Part shown: one piece after another, positions 16,937-27,800 of the stretch
How positions within the stretch are numbered: position 1 is the first letter of the stretch
Layout of the letters: the number at the start of each line of letters is the position of its first letter
Program-made: the position numbers and the translations under genes
Origin: CAZMRQ01 sp964568795
Lineage (GTDB): Bacteria; Pseudomonadota; Gammaproteobacteria; Comchoanobacterales; Comchoanobacteraceae
DNA: 64,000 bases
Assembly (NCBI GenBank): GCA_964568795.1
Contig: CAZMRQ010000002.1
Span: 18,835 to 82,834 of the forward strand
Direction: 5' to 3'
Notes under the pieces: model-generated
What the model was told of the DNA's origin: nothing
Seen by the model: only the letters and a program-made list of their open reading frames with translations
Databases searched by the model: none

Positions 16937-19675
16937 TTAGAGTGTGCTGTGGTTTTGTATTAAGCTGATATAGTGTTGAATGCGTTTAAGATCACCTGTG
17001 ACACGATCATGCTGTTTTTTGTCTTGAAGCTTAATATGACTGGGCGCCTTGTGTTGATAATTTTTCTGAGTGATTTTATTTTCTATTTTTTTCAGCTCTT
17101 GTTCTATTTTTATTTGACGTGTTAGCAGTCTTTTTTCTTCTTTTTCACTATCAAGATGGTGAGTGAGATCAAGTGCAATAGCGAGTTTGCCGACAGTGTG
17201 ATGGGCAATAATTCCTTGAGGAGCAGGCGCATTGATGACAGTGCATGATGCAAGATTTTCAAAAAATGGCTGCCAGTAGGAGAGTGTTTCTGCTTCAGCC
17301 CCAGAGATATAGGCACGCAATGATTCTTTAGGGTTTATATTCATTTCCGAGCGTATCACACGGCATCCTTCAATTAAACTGATCAGCTGGTAGGTGTCGT
17401 TATGATTTGTTGTATCACAGGGAGCTTGGGTTGGGTATTTAGCTAATGCGAGGCATGTGCGTTGTAGGCCAAGCAATTCAGCAGTGAATGCACCAAGTTC
17501 CTCAGTGATGAAAGGTAAGAAGGGGTGGAGGAGAAGAAGCGCGTTATCAAACATTGTCACAAAGGGTCTCAAATCCGATGCATTAGACTTTTTCAGCTCT
17601 ACTTTCTTAAGTTCGACATACCAGTCACAAAATTTATGCCACATAAACTGATGCAAGGTCTGTGCAAGCAGGTCAAAACGGTAGTTGGCGATGTGTTTGG
17701 AAACTTCTTCTATTGTGTTGTTGATCTGTTCTGCAAGCCATTGATCAATACGCGACCATTCAGAAGTTTGGCTTACACGGTGTCCTTGTGTTAATTGATG
17801 CTCAATGAAGCGTCCACAATTCCATATTTTGTTACAGAAATTACGATAGCCTGTCAACCGTTGCATATCAAAGCGGATGTCGCGCCCTGTTGAGGCAAGG
17901 GCAGAGAAAGTCATTCGCAAGGCATCTGTGCCATGGGCACTTATTCCATTAGGGAACTCTTTTTTGGTTTGTTTGATAATTTTCTCTTGCATGTGTGGCT
18001 GCATGAGGCCAAAGGCACGCTTTTTGATCAACTCGTCACAACTGATGCCGGCAACGAGATCAATAGGGTCTAAAATATTCCCCTTGCTTTTTGACATTTT
18101 TTGACCCTGACTGTCCTTAATGAGTCCTGTGATATAGACATGCTTGAAAGGGACTTGGTCGGTAAACTTTTGCTGCAGCATGATCATTCGTGCAACCCAG
18201 AAAAAAAGTATGTCAAAGCCAGTCACTAGTACATCTGTGGGGTAATGACTTTGGAAGCGTGGGGCTGTTGTATTTGGCCACCCTAATGTGACCATTGGCC
18301 ATAGTGCAGAAGAAAACCAAGTGTCTAGAACATCCTCATCTTGTAGCAGTTGATCAGTGCTTGCTAAACCATAGTGCTCTTTAATTTCAGTAAGATTTTT
18401 CCCTACATAGACATTGCCTTTTTCATCATGCCACGCGGGTATTTGATGTCCCCACCACAGTTGGCGTGAGATACACCAATCTTGTATGTTCAGAAGCCAG
18501 TGACTGTAAGTGTTTTCCCATTGCTGTGGGAAAAACTGACAGTCGCGTGGAACAGACTCTAGGGCTTTTTTAGCCATTTCAGTCATCTTCATATACCACT
18601 GATCAGTTAGAAAAGGTTCGAGAACAGCGCCTGACCGGTCGCCAGTTGGAACCACTAGTTTATGGGGGGCTGTATCGACTAAACATCCGCGAGAATCAAG
18701 GTCCTTGACTAATTTCTTACGTGCAATAAGTCGATCAAGGCCTTGATATTCTGTGGGTACTTGTGCATTGAGCGTGCCATCTTCAGCCATAATAGACAGA
18801 GAGGCTAAGCCGTGTCGTTTAGCGATTTCTTCATCAAAAAAGTCATGTGCTGGCGTGATTTTAACTGCGCCAGTTCCGAATTCAGGGTCAACTTCAGGGT
18901 CCGCTATAATCGGGATGGCTCTTTGGGTAATAGGTATGAATGCTTTTTCCCCAATCAGATCTTGGTAGCGTGTATCATCTGGATGAACAGCAATAGCCAT
19001 ATCTCCAAAAATTGTTTCAGGTCTGGTGGTGCTGACTGAAATGTTTAAGTTGTCGTTGTGTTCAAGCTGATAGGAAATGGTCCATATTTGTCCACTCTTT
19101 TCAACATTGACTACTTCAAGGTCTGAAACAGCCGTTTTAAGTGTGGGGTCCCAGTGAATTAACCGTTGTCCTCGGTAGATAATCCCTTCACGAAAGAGTG
19201 TCACAAAAACTTGATTGACTGCATCATTAAAGTGCTCATCCAAGGTGAATTGTTCAGTATCCCAATCTACAGTGATCCCAAGTTGCTTCATTTGTTGGGT
19301 AATTGTATTGCCTGATTTCTTCTTCCATGCCCATACTTCATCGACAAACTTCTCTCGTCCCAGGTCATGTTTGTTTTTCTTTTGCTGAGCTAATTGCCTT
19401 TCAACAACCATCTGTGTTGCGATGCCTGCATGGTCAGTGCCTACTTGCCATAGAGTTTGGTGGCCATGCATTCTCTGGTAGCGTACTAAGATATCCATCA
19501 AGGTTAATTGAAAGCCATGTCCCATATGCAGTGTGCCAGTGACATTGGGTGGTGGAATCATGATAGTGTAGGTGTTTTCTTGTGGCTGTGGTTGGCCTAC
19601 TTTATGCTGTAGCCAAATCTTGGTCCACTTCTTCTCTATATGATCAGGCTGATAGGTTGTTGATATGCTTGACAT
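16937..19675 (-). CDS. valS: valyl-tRNA synthetase
   Basis: The class I aminoacyl-tRNA synthetase charges tRNA-Val. The HIGH-type motif appears as PNVTGTLHMGHG near residue 45, the editing domain spans about 200-340, KMSKSKG lies near 530, and a C-terminal coiled-coil arm ends the chain, as is typical of ValS. The frame extends to a GTG at 19729, but MSSISTTYQPDHIEKKW at 19675 matches where the family starts; this gives 912 residues and a 32-nt overlap with holC. The holC-valS pairing is common in gammaproteobacteria. Confidence 0.95.
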   Translation of the reverse strand: MSSISTTYQPDHIEKKWTKIWLQHKVGQPQPQENTYTIMIPPPNVTGTLHMGHGFQLTLMDILVRYQRMHGHQTLWQVGTDHAGIATQMVVERQLAQQKKNKHDLGREKFVDEVWAWKKKSGNTITQQMKQLGITVDWDTEQFTLDEHFNDAVNQVFVTLFREGIIYRGQRLIHWDPTLKTAVSDLEVVNVEKSGQIWTISYQLEHNDNLNISVSTTRPETIFGDMAIAVHPDDTRYQDLIGEKAFIPITQRAIPIIADPEVDPEFGTGAVKITPAHDFFDEEIAKRHGLASLSIMAEDGTLNAQVPTEYQGLDRLIARKKLVKDLDSRGCLVDTAPHKLVVPTGDRSGAVLEPFLTDQWYMKMTEMAKKALESVPRDCQFFPQQWENTYSHWLLNIQDWCISRQLWWGHQIPAWHDEKGNVYVGKNLTEIKEHYGLASTDQLLQDEDVLDTWFSSALWPMVTLGWPNTTAPRFQSHYPTDVLVTGFDILFFWVARMIMLQQKFTDQVPFKHVYITGLIKDSQGQKMSKSKGNILDPIDLVAGISCDELIKKRAFGLMQPHMQEKIIKQTKKEFPNGISAHGTDALRMTFSALASTGRDIRFDMQRLTGYRNFCNKIWNCGRFIEHQLTQGHRVSQTSEWSRIDQWLAEQINNTIEEVSKHIANYRFDLLAQTLHQFMWHKFCDWYVELKKVELKKSNASDLRPFVTMFDNALLLLHPFLPFITEELGAFTAELLGLQRTCLALAKYPTQAPCDTTNHNDTYQLISLIEGCRVIRSEMNINPKESLRAYISGAEAETLSYWQPFFENLASCTVINAPAPQGIIAHHTVGKLAIALDLTHHLDSEKEEKRLLTRQIKIEQELKKIENKITQKNYQHKAPSHIKLQDKKQHDRVTGDLKRIQHYISLIQNHSTL

Positions 19676-20063
19676 GGGGTGTTGATCCAGTTTGTTGATA
19701 ATGTCGGTATTTCTCTCGGCCTTTGGCACGATGCTCAGTGATCACTTCAATGCACACTTTACATGCTTTTTCAGGGATCATCAAGTCTGTTATTGTATTG
19801 ATGATGCAGGTTTTTTTAGGATAAGGACTGGGTGAAAGAAGATCAGTAACTAAGATTTCGCCGATTGACCATGAGTCTTCATTAGCCAGCAAGCAACGCT
19901 CTGGCCAGAGATCGGTTAATAGCTGGCATATAGGCTTAATAAGATCTTTCGGGCATATCACGCATGTCCAGTCTTGTTGAGGCTGTTCTTCCATAATGAG
20001 TGTCAACAAGGGCTTTAATTGTGATGACAGCGGTTGTTCAGTAGCAATAAGGAACTGAATCAT
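19644..20063 (-). CDS. holC: DNA polymerase III chi subunit-like protein
   Basis: The 139-residue protein sits upstream of and overlaps valS, the usual place of holC. It has the N-terminal F-L-I-A-T strand, a central WSIGEILVTDL segment and the C-terminal REKYRHYQQTG typical of chi relatives. Chi links the clamp loader to SSB at the replication fork. The sequence is divergent in the middle, so synteny carries part of the call. PepA, often upstream, is absent here; lptF is divergent on the other side. Confidence 0.8.
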   Translation of the reverse strand: MIQFLIATEQPLSSQLKPLLTLIMEEQPQQDWTCVICPKDLIKPICQLLTDLWPERCLLANEDSWSIGEILVTDLLSPSPYPKKTCIINTITDLMIPEKACKVCIEVITEHRAKGREKYRHYQQTGSTPHVKHINNLSA

Positions 20064-20249
20064 AAATAATCCATTGCTTAAGTGGCATTATCGTAACAGA
20101 AATAATCCGTATCTGCTAGAGATTAGCAGCTTTTAAACATAACATAATAACAAAAATGGTCGAGTTAATCCTTGCTATCATCATGATTTATTTTCATAAT
20201 GATCAGAAGTCATCAGATGTAGTTTATACGGGGATCAGAAGCCTTCAAC

Positions 20250-21311
20250 ATGTTACAAGAGTACTTTATAAATCATTTCTTCCGAAGGTTATGGGCGGTT
20301 CTTGCTGTGTGTATGGCCATCATGTTAGTCGTGCAGGGTTATGAATTTATAACACAAATGCCAACAGTCTCTGGTGCAACAATGTCTTTGTCTTTTTTTT
20401 TCATGATGCCATCTTGGTTAGGATATGTCCTTCCGTTGGCTGTTTATCTGACGTTGGTGCTGGTCATTAATTATTTGTACTGTCACCGTCAGTTATTAGG
20501 CATGATGTCGTTGGGCATGTCTGTTAAACAGCTAATCCGGTGTTTTGCTCCATGGCTACTCATTCTAGGCTGTGTGACTGTTGTCTGTTATATGTTTTTA
20601 GCTCCAGTTTTTCAACAGTATTTGCAGGGGCACGTACAGCAATATATTAGCAAGAGTTTGCTTTCACAGCTTAATGGCATGCAGTTTCATGAGCTCCATA
20701 TGGCTGGGCAAGACATGGTTTTTTACTTTAGTAAAGACAGCAATGATAACATCAGTAACGTGTATGCATTGTCGATTGACGGCAAAGATAGGCAATCCTG
20801 GCAAGTTCTTCATGCTAATAAGCTCATTATGAAGCGTCATGAGGTTGTTTTGTCTGATGGAGAGAAATGGGCTTATAAAGGAAGTGATCAAGAACCGTGG
20901 AGAAATATGCAGTTTTCTAGCTACTCTATGCCTCATTCATTGGTGTCTCAAGCTTTTAATACTGAGAGAGAGTATAAAATAGGAGATTTATGGCAGAACC
21001 GTCTTTTAGCCAAACACTACGCTGTGCAATTGAATAGCCGTTTGATGATTCCATTGATGTTTGTCATTTTAAGCTGTGTGCCGTTTATGCTGATTAAACC
21101 ATCCACACGTCCTTCGAGATATCTGATCTTTACTGAAGCTGCTGGTATTTATATCTATTACCTCATAGCGTTGATTTGTTGTCATGGTTGGATCAAGAAA
21201 CATGGTTGGTCAATCATAGTTGTACTCTACCCACATTTAAGTACATTGTTGTTCGTTTTTTTGTGGCGTGTGGCGCGTCGCAGCTTCAACCGTGTGAGGG
21301 CCTTATCGTGA
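20250..21311 (+). CDS. lptF: LPS export permease LptF
   Basis: The 353-residue inner-membrane protein has three N-terminal membrane segments (about 15-35, 55-80, 100-122), a periplasmic jellyroll (about 130-260) and three C-terminal segments, the LptF/LptG fold. With LptG and LptB it forms the ABC transporter that extracts LPS from the inner membrane. It is the first gene of a run that continues through lptG and two transporters, with overlaps. It is divergent from holC-valS as in E. coli-type loci. Confidence 0.93.
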   Translation: MLQEYFINHFFRRLWAVLAVCMAIMLVVQGYEFITQMPTVSGATMSLSFFFMMPSWLGYVLPLAVYLTLVLVINYLYCHRQLLGMMSLGMSVKQLIRCFAPWLLILGCVTVVCYMFLAPVFQQYLQGHVQQYISKSLLSQLNGMQFHELHMAGQDMVFYFSKDSNDNISNVYALSIDGKDRQSWQVLHANKLIMKRHEVVLSDGEKWAYKGSDQEPWRNMQFSSYSMPHSLVSQAFNTEREYKIGDLWQNRLLAKHYAVQLNSRLMIPLMFVILSCVPFMLIKPSTRPSRYLIFTEAAGIYIYYLIALICCHGWIKKHGWSIIVVLYPHLSTLLFVFLWRVARRSFNRVRALS

Positions 21312-22408
21312 TTGTGTATAGATGGTTGCGGTGGCAGTGGATTATTATTGTCAGTCAGGTGCTGATGTGGGTCACGTTGATCGTTACTTTTTTTCAGTTT
21401 TTAGGTCAATTTAAATTAATGAATGACAGCTATCATCTAGGTCGTGTGGCTATATATGTATTGTGTATCATTCCCCGGGACCTGTATCGCTTATTTCCTA
21501 TTTCACTGGCATTGATTGCGGTGATTTATCTTTGGAGAATGTTTAGTAAGAATCTACTCACAAATTGGTATGTTCTCACGTTGCAACCACGGCAGGTTCA
21601 GCAGCGGCTTTTTCTTTATTTCACTTGCTTGATTTGTTGTGCCTTTCTTATAGGGGAGGTCATCGCACCTGTTTCTGAGCAGATGGCGAAGAAAATGCGT
21701 TTAGAGTGGCTTTCTCAACATCAAATATCGGGAGGTATTCAAGATATATGGATTAAAGAAAAGAGTGGTTTTGCACATGCATTCTACGCCAAAGACATGA
21801 AAACATTGCTGGATGTCCAGCGCTTTTCATTTGAGAAAGGCCAATTGCAAAAATATGAATATGCCAAGCGTGCAGTTTTTCAGCAAGGAACATGGTATCT
21901 TGAGAATTTAAAAGCTTTTCAATTGGGGCATAACTCAATTAAAATTTTGCCATCGCCTATTAATTATCAGTGGTCGGTTGATCTATCGCCAGATCTTCTG
22001 GCATTGTCACAGGTAAAGCCAGAGCATCGTTCTATTTTTAGTTTTTCCAAACTTTTTATGATTGGCGATTTGTATGGCTTGTTTTATCACAGTGATAAAG
22101 CATTGCTTGTTGCCCGATTATTTAACCCTTTGGTGCTATTGTTGTTGATTTGGTTTTCATTATCTCAACAGTTGCCCATTACTTCTCAAAAAGAATTTAT
22201 GCGTAAAAGAATGGATTTTTTAGGACTTATGTTGATATTATTATTATGGAATTACAGCTCTTTTAACGTGTTAAACTTTTTTAACTCCCAGTTTCCTGTG
22301 CTCTTATACATTGTATTTACTGGGCTTCTGTGCATGCTATGGATGTTCCTTCCTCAATTAAAAAGATTAGGTGTTTATTGGAGATTTTATGATAAGAAAG
22401 ATATATAA
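21308..22408 (+). CDS. lptG: LPS export permease LptG
   Basis: The frame is open from 21176, but the GTG at 21308 overlaps the lptF stop as GTGA and has GAGGG upstream, so it is the likely start (366 residues). The protein has the LptF/G six-segment layout with a periplasmic domain at about 105-270, beginning after the EVIAPVSEQMA motif. It is the partner of LptF in LPS transport. Its 3' end overlaps the next gene by 20 nt. Confidence 0.92.
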   Translation: MIVYRWLRWQWIIIVSQVLMWVTLIVTFFQFLGQFKLMNDSYHLGRVAIYVLCIIPRDLYRLFPISLALIAVIYLWRMFSKNLLTNWYVLTLQPRQVQQRLFLYFTCLICCAFLIGEVIAPVSEQMAKKMRLEWLSQHQISGGIQDIWIKEKSGFAHAFYAKDMKTLLDVQRFSFEKGQLQKYEYAKRAVFQQGTWYLENLKAFQLGHNSIKILPSPINYQWSVDLSPDLLALSQVKPEHRSIFSFSKLFMIGDLYGLFYHSDKALLVARLFNPLVLLLLIWFSLSQQLPITSQKEFMRKRMDFLGLMLILLLWNYSSFNVLNFFNSQFPVLLYIVFTGLLCMLWMFLPQLKRLGVYWRFYDKKDI

Positions 22409-23654
22409 CTGGCGTTTTTTCCCTTGGTTGGCTTGGTTTGTAGCTGCTTTAACCTTTTTCTTTGGTTATGTTGTTCGCGTTTCGACTAGTGTTGTTATTG
22501 AGGATATTATGCGCGATTGGCAGATATCGGCTACAAGCATTGGCTCTGTACACGGTTTTTTCTATTGTGCCTATATATTGATGCAGATTCCTGTTGGCAT
22601 GCTTTTGGACCGTTTCTCTCCTGTGAAACTGTTGATATTTAGTTTTTGTTTGTGTTTGCTCGGCAACACTGTGTTTGTCGCATTTAATCAATACCATGTG
22701 GCGTGTATAGCACGAACTATCATGGGTATAGGTGCTGCTTTTTCTTTTGCTGGGGCAATTAAAGTGGGAGCGCTTTGGTTTAAAGGAAAACATCTGGGTT
22801 TGTTATCTGGTTTAACTCAAACTTTGGGCATGTTGGGTGCTGCTTGTGGGGAGTGGGGGATTGCTTTCCTTGAGAATTACATGACTTGGAATGAAATATT
22901 TTGGTGGATTTCTGCTCAGCTATTTGCTGTGTTGATTTTACTGTTCCTTTTTTTGCGGGTACCAGCAAGTGAGCCAAAGAAGCAGAAACAAAAGATTAAT
23001 GTCTGGGCGTTGCTGGCCACTGTGTGTAAAAATCCACAAACTTGGATTAATGGTGCTTATGCAGGATTAATTTTCTTGCCGACGACTGTGTTCGGGGAGT
23101 TGTGGGGTACACAGTATTTGACAAAAACAAGGGGTTTTACTCATCATACAGCGGCACTGCTGTCGTCATCTATTTTTATTGGCTGGGCCATAGGCGGGTT
23201 ATGTGTTGGATCATTGTCTGATTGGCTCGGTCGGCGACGCCCCATTTTAATGATTTCAGCATTGCTCAGTCTCGTGTTTATTTCATTAGTCCTCTATTGG
23301 CCTGACTTATCGAGTACTGCATGTTTGGTGATATTGGTTTGCTACGGTATAAGCAATACAGGTCTTATAGCCTCCTATGCTGTGGCAGCAGAAATTAATC
23401 CGCTGAAAACCACTGCAATCTCCATGGCTACTGTCAATATGCTGTCTATATTATTGGGGACATGTGCGCAGGCAATAGTGAGTTGGCTTCTTGATTTTCT
23501 ATGGACGGGTTCTGTGGTGAATGGTGTGCGAGTTTATGCGGTAGAGGTTTATCAAACAAGCATGCTGGTTGTTCCTTGCTCTTTAGTCGGTGCTTTTTTC
23601 ATCGTTTTCTTTATTAAAGAAACGTATTGCCGTCCTAATGAGGATTTATCATGA
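22389..23654 (+). CDS. MFS transporter
   Basis: The 421-residue protein is read from ATG 22389, preceded by GGAG at 22380; the longer frame from 22371 lacks a site. Twelve membrane segments are visible, with motif A-like MLLDRFSPVK after TM2 and SLSDWLGRRRP after TM8. It may take up a small organic nutrient; the substrate is unknown. It resembles the many MFS carriers of Legionella/Coxiella-type bacteria. It overlaps lptG by 20 nt and the next permease by ATGA, so it is probably cotranscribed with both. Confidence 0.85.
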   Translation: MIRKIYNWRFFPWLAWFVAALTFFFGYVVRVSTSVVIEDIMRDWQISATSIGSVHGFFYCAYILMQIPVGMLLDRFSPVKLLIFSFCLCLLGNTVFVAFNQYHVACIARTIMGIGAAFSFAGAIKVGALWFKGKHLGLLSGLTQTLGMLGAACGEWGIAFLENYMTWNEIFWWISAQLFAVLILLFLFLRVPASEPKKQKQKINVWALLATVCKNPQTWINGAYAGLIFLPTTVFGELWGTQYLTKTRGFTHHTAALLSSSIFIGWAIGGLCVGSLSDWLGRRRPILMISALLSLVFISLVLYWPDLSSTACLVILVCYGISNTGLIASYAVAAEINPLKTTAISMATVNMLSILLGTCAQAIVSWLLDFLWTGSVVNGVRVYAVEVYQTSMLVVPCSLVGAFFIVFFIKETYCRPNEDLS

Positions 23655-24835
23655 ATAAGCGTATAAGTGGGGGAGCATTATTAGTTGCTGGTACAACAGT
23701 CGGTGCGGTGACTCTTGTATTACCTGCAATGATATCTGCATTAGGGATGGTGTTGGGTACGTGTGTTTTTTTGTCAGTCTGGGTGGTGATGTTGTACTCG
23801 GGTTTATATGTTCTAGAAGCATTATTTTGCTTTGATAAGCCAGTGAGTTATATCACTTTGTCTCAATTTTTTTTCGGTCCTCAGATATGTGCATTCATTG
23901 GTTTGTTGTTTTTATGCCTTCTGTACTCACTTATGGCCGCATATTTAACTGGTGGTGCAGACATCTTGTCTTCTCTCGATGCATTCCACGGAATCAAGCT
24001 GCATTGGCTGTCTTTTTTATGGGTTTGTGTTGGCTTTGTATGCTTGTACTTGGGTCAGAGAGTGTGTCATCTCATTAATAGGTGGGCTATGTATTTTCTT
24101 CTGGCTTCATTTTTAGTTTTGATTCCAATGATGTTATGGTTTTCAGACTTACACATACAGACTCATGTGCAGTCTCAACTTGTTTTTCGAAATACAATTA
24201 TTATAGTCACAGCGTTTGGTTATCAGATTGTATTGCCTAGCTTACGGCATTATATGGGTGCTGATGTGCAAAGCAATGTTAAGTCTGTTATCTACGGTTC
24301 AGCATCCGTTGCATTGTTATACATACTATGGTCTAACACACTTTTAGCTGTTATTGGTGGAGTTGATATGGCTCAATTAGCTCACTCATCATCTCCAGTA
24401 ATTGCTATTACTCAGATATTAATAGGTAAAGTAGATTCTGTGACTGCTTTTTATTGCACAGAAATAATATTCGCAACAGCTATCTTGAGCTCATTTGTGG
24501 GTGTTTCTGTATCTTTATTTCATTTTATTCTGGATGGAATTGGTGGGGGCCAGAGAAAACAGATTGTTTTGCTGGCAGCTGTAGGGACGATGCTGCCACC
24601 ATGGTTATTTACATATTTTTATCCGAATGGATTTGTATCAGCATTGGAGTATAGCGGATTATTTGTATGTGCTCTTAATATTATATTGCCACTGGCTATG
24701 GCTAGTCTGAGAAGATGGCGACGTATCTCGTCAGAGTACGAAGTGTGTGGTGGCTGGTGGCCAATCAGTATTATCATTATACTGACATTGATGATTATTC
24801 TAGGACGTTACTGGTCTTTGTATTCACTCAGATGA
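23651..24835 (+). CDS. aromatic amino acid permease (TyrP/Mtr, HAAAP family)
   Basis: The 394-residue protein opens with GGALLVAGTTVGAVTLVLPA, the first-helix signature of hydroxy/aromatic amino acid permeases, and has about 11 membrane segments. It probably imports tyrosine or tryptophan by proton symport. The start overlaps the preceding MFS gene as ATGA, so it is the last gene of the lptF-led run. Its end overlaps aas convergently by 12 nt. The exact substrate within TyrP/TnaB/Mtr types is not resolvable. Confidence 0.9.
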   Translation: MNKRISGGALLVAGTTVGAVTLVLPAMISALGMVLGTCVFLSVWVVMLYSGLYVLEALFCFDKPVSYITLSQFFFGPQICAFIGLLFLCLLYSLMAAYLTGGADILSSLDAFHGIKLHWLSFLWVCVGFVCLYLGQRVCHLINRWAMYFLLASFLVLIPMMLWFSDLHIQTHVQSQLVFRNTIIIVTAFGYQIVLPSLRHYMGADVQSNVKSVIYGSASVALLYILWSNTLLAVIGGVDMAQLAHSSSPVIAITQILIGKVDSVTAFYCTEIIFATAILSSFVGVSVSLFHFILDGIGGGQRKQIVLLAAVGTMLPPWLFTYFYPNGFVSALEYSGLFVCALNIILPLAMASLRRWRRISSEYEVCGGWWPISIIIILTLMIILGRYWSLYSLR

Positions 24836-27800
24836 TGATTCATTCATTTTGAGTACATACTGTTTTATAGCTGGGTAGTCTGTTTTTCCCGTGCTAAGTT
24901 GAGGCATTTCGTCAATCAGCATGTGCTCTGAAGGCATCATCAACATGTTGTATTTTTGTGCAATAAAATGCTGTTTGATTTTTTTCATCTCACAGGGTTG
25001 ATCTGTGATCAACACGAGCTTTTCTCCTTTACGGTTGTCTTCAATAGCTATAACAGCAACGTGGACTTCTTCGAGGCACTCTGTGATGTGTTTTTCTACT
25101 GCAGTCAATGACACCATTTCAGCAGCTATTTTGGCAAAGCGTTTCACTCTGTCGACTATTTTAATAAAGCCGAAGGTGTCAACAGTCACGACATCCCCGG
25201 TATTATACCAGCCATCTTTCGGTGGATGAATCGTGAGAGGGTCATCAGCGTAGACGTAACCCAGCATGACATTTTTCCCTTTGATATGCAGTATGCCACG
25301 GTCATTGTAATCTTCAAATTTTTCTAGTTTATGCTCGAGTCCAGGCAACAATCGTCCGACAGTTCCAGTTTTGAGATAATGCATTGTATTGACAGCTAAT
25401 ACGGGAGCACATTCAGTTGTGCCATATCCTTGTAGGATCATTTTGCCAAACTGATCGAGCCAATCCATACGTGTTTGATCTGATAGCTTTTCTCCACCTG
25501 CAAAGACATAACGAAGTGAAGCAAAATTGATGGCGGATCCAGATTGCTGATATGTTTTTAGGAAGGCATTAGTGCCAATCATAATTGTTGCTTGAATATC
25601 GTAAATTAATTCTGTGACTATATTGTAGTGACGGGGATTGGGGTAGAGGTAGCACTTAATGCCTTTGAGAAGAGGGGTGAGTGTACCAAGGGTGAAGCCA
25701 AATGCATGGAACATTGGCAGTATATTAAATAGAGTGTCACGATTAGAAAAATCGACTACGGAACATGTTTGATGAATGTTTGTAACGATGTTACGGTGAG
25801 AGAGTAGTACAGCCTTGGGCATTCCTTCTGATCCTGATGTGTATAAAACAACAGCAGGGTCATCGAGGTCTTTCATAGTCGGTTTAGGACGCCATGAGTT
25901 AATTAACCCAGTCACTTTCTCGAGAATAGATATTTGCCTTTTTGTATCCTCAAGATAGATAATTTCATCGAGGTACTCTTTGATATAGTCGATGTGTTCT
26001 TGGAGATTTGCTTTTTCAATAAAAGCGCGTGATGTGATTAATGTTTTGATAGCCATTGTTTGGCATGCTGATTTGAGAGTGTGTGTGTCAGCTGTATAGT
26101 TCATCATAGCAGGCACTTTTCCTGAGCGGTAAAGAGACATAACAACTACTGCAATAGCAGAAACATTAGGGAGTAGAACCCCTATATAGGTGTTGGTATC
26201 TTTAAAGCGTTGGCTAAAGTGATGGCCTAGAACCTCAGATTTTGTGATCAGGCTGTTATAGGTGAATGATTGATTATTGAAATCATTAAGTACTTCAAAA
26301 TTACCTCCATGAAGTTTTCGTGCTTCAAGCAGCATATCGTAGATGGGCTTTGTTGTTGCTCCATCAATTCCTGTGCTAATAAGCGTGTCGTAGATTTGTT
26401 GAGTAATCAGTTTTCTTTGGTCTTTGGGTCCAACACTGTGGTTTACAGATGGTTTGAATGGTTTGCCAATATTTATTGTTATCTTCGGGAAAAATCTTGA
26501 TTTATATAGTTTTTTAGCTCTAGAAAACTCGCAGTATTGCGCTCCCTCAATATAGATGGGTATGATTAATGCATCAGTATGCTGTGCAATCATTGCAGTC
26601 CCTTGATAGATCTTCATAATATTGCCAGTATCAGTGATACGTCCTTCAGGGAAGATGATGCACCTATTTCCTTCATTGATCTTTTTGATAATGGCTTTTG
26701 TCTTTAATGGATTGGACGTATCAACCGAGAATGTATCGGCAAGGTGTTTAAGCATTCTGACTATCTTCCATTCAGCAATTTGCGGATTGATGGCAAACAC
26801 AAATTCTCCTGGGAGAAAGCATGCTAGAATAGGTGGGTCAACGTAGGATGCATGGTTGGCTATGATGAGAGCCTTTTCCGGTAGATTGTCGAGGTTTTCT
26901 TGACCACTTACTTCAATGCGGAATAACAATTTAAGTAGTTGCTGAGCTATTGGTTTGAGTATGCCAAAAGGGATCATCTTGGTTAGGTGAACAACCAATG
27001 CGAGATTTGCGACCATAACAAGAGCAAGAAGTGTTTCAATTTTGACACCTAAGGCCCTAATAAACAGCAATGACACCAAATTTCCGGCGACCATCCAGAT
27101 TGAGTTAATGACATTGTTACAGGCAATGACACGTGATCGATAGTTTTTGACACTGTGTTTTTGTAGTAAGGTATACAACGGAATAATGTAGATGCCTGCG
27201 GCAAAGCACATGCAGAAAATATCAATGAGTAAAAACCAGCCTTGGAAAGTACTAAGGAAATCAGTCAGGGAAATCAGTTGGGTGGATGTGCCCATGGCTG
27301 ATGTGCCAAAGTAGAAGTGGATGCCTGCAAGAGACATGACAAACAAACTGATCGGTGTGAGGCGCGCATTAAGACGGTCATGCATGACATAGCTACACAT
27401 CAGTGATCCAAAGCCTATTCCAATAGTGAAAACAAGGTTAAACAGTGTGACGATGCCTTCCATTCCATGAATAGAGTTGAGAACATAGTTAGCAAATTGT
27501 GTTTGAATGATTGTTCCTATAAACCAGAACCATGATATGCCTAGGATAGGTAACCAAAATATATCTTGGTGACTGAATTGGTCAATCAGTTTTTGGGTAG
27601 AGGCGAATATATTAAAACGGATTTTGAGTGTGGGGTCAGCTGCAGGGCTATCAGGTATGGTTATACTCGCAATATAGCCTCCAACTGCTAGGGCAATCAT
27701 AATGATCGACACAATCACTGAGCCGTAATGATCGATAAGGACTAATGATCCAAGGCTGGTTCCTACAAGAATACCAATAAAGGTAAATCCTTCAACAAGA

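Noticed and set aside
17525..17794. 89-codon plus-strand frame
   Set aside because: It is antisense to valS and has no supporting motif.
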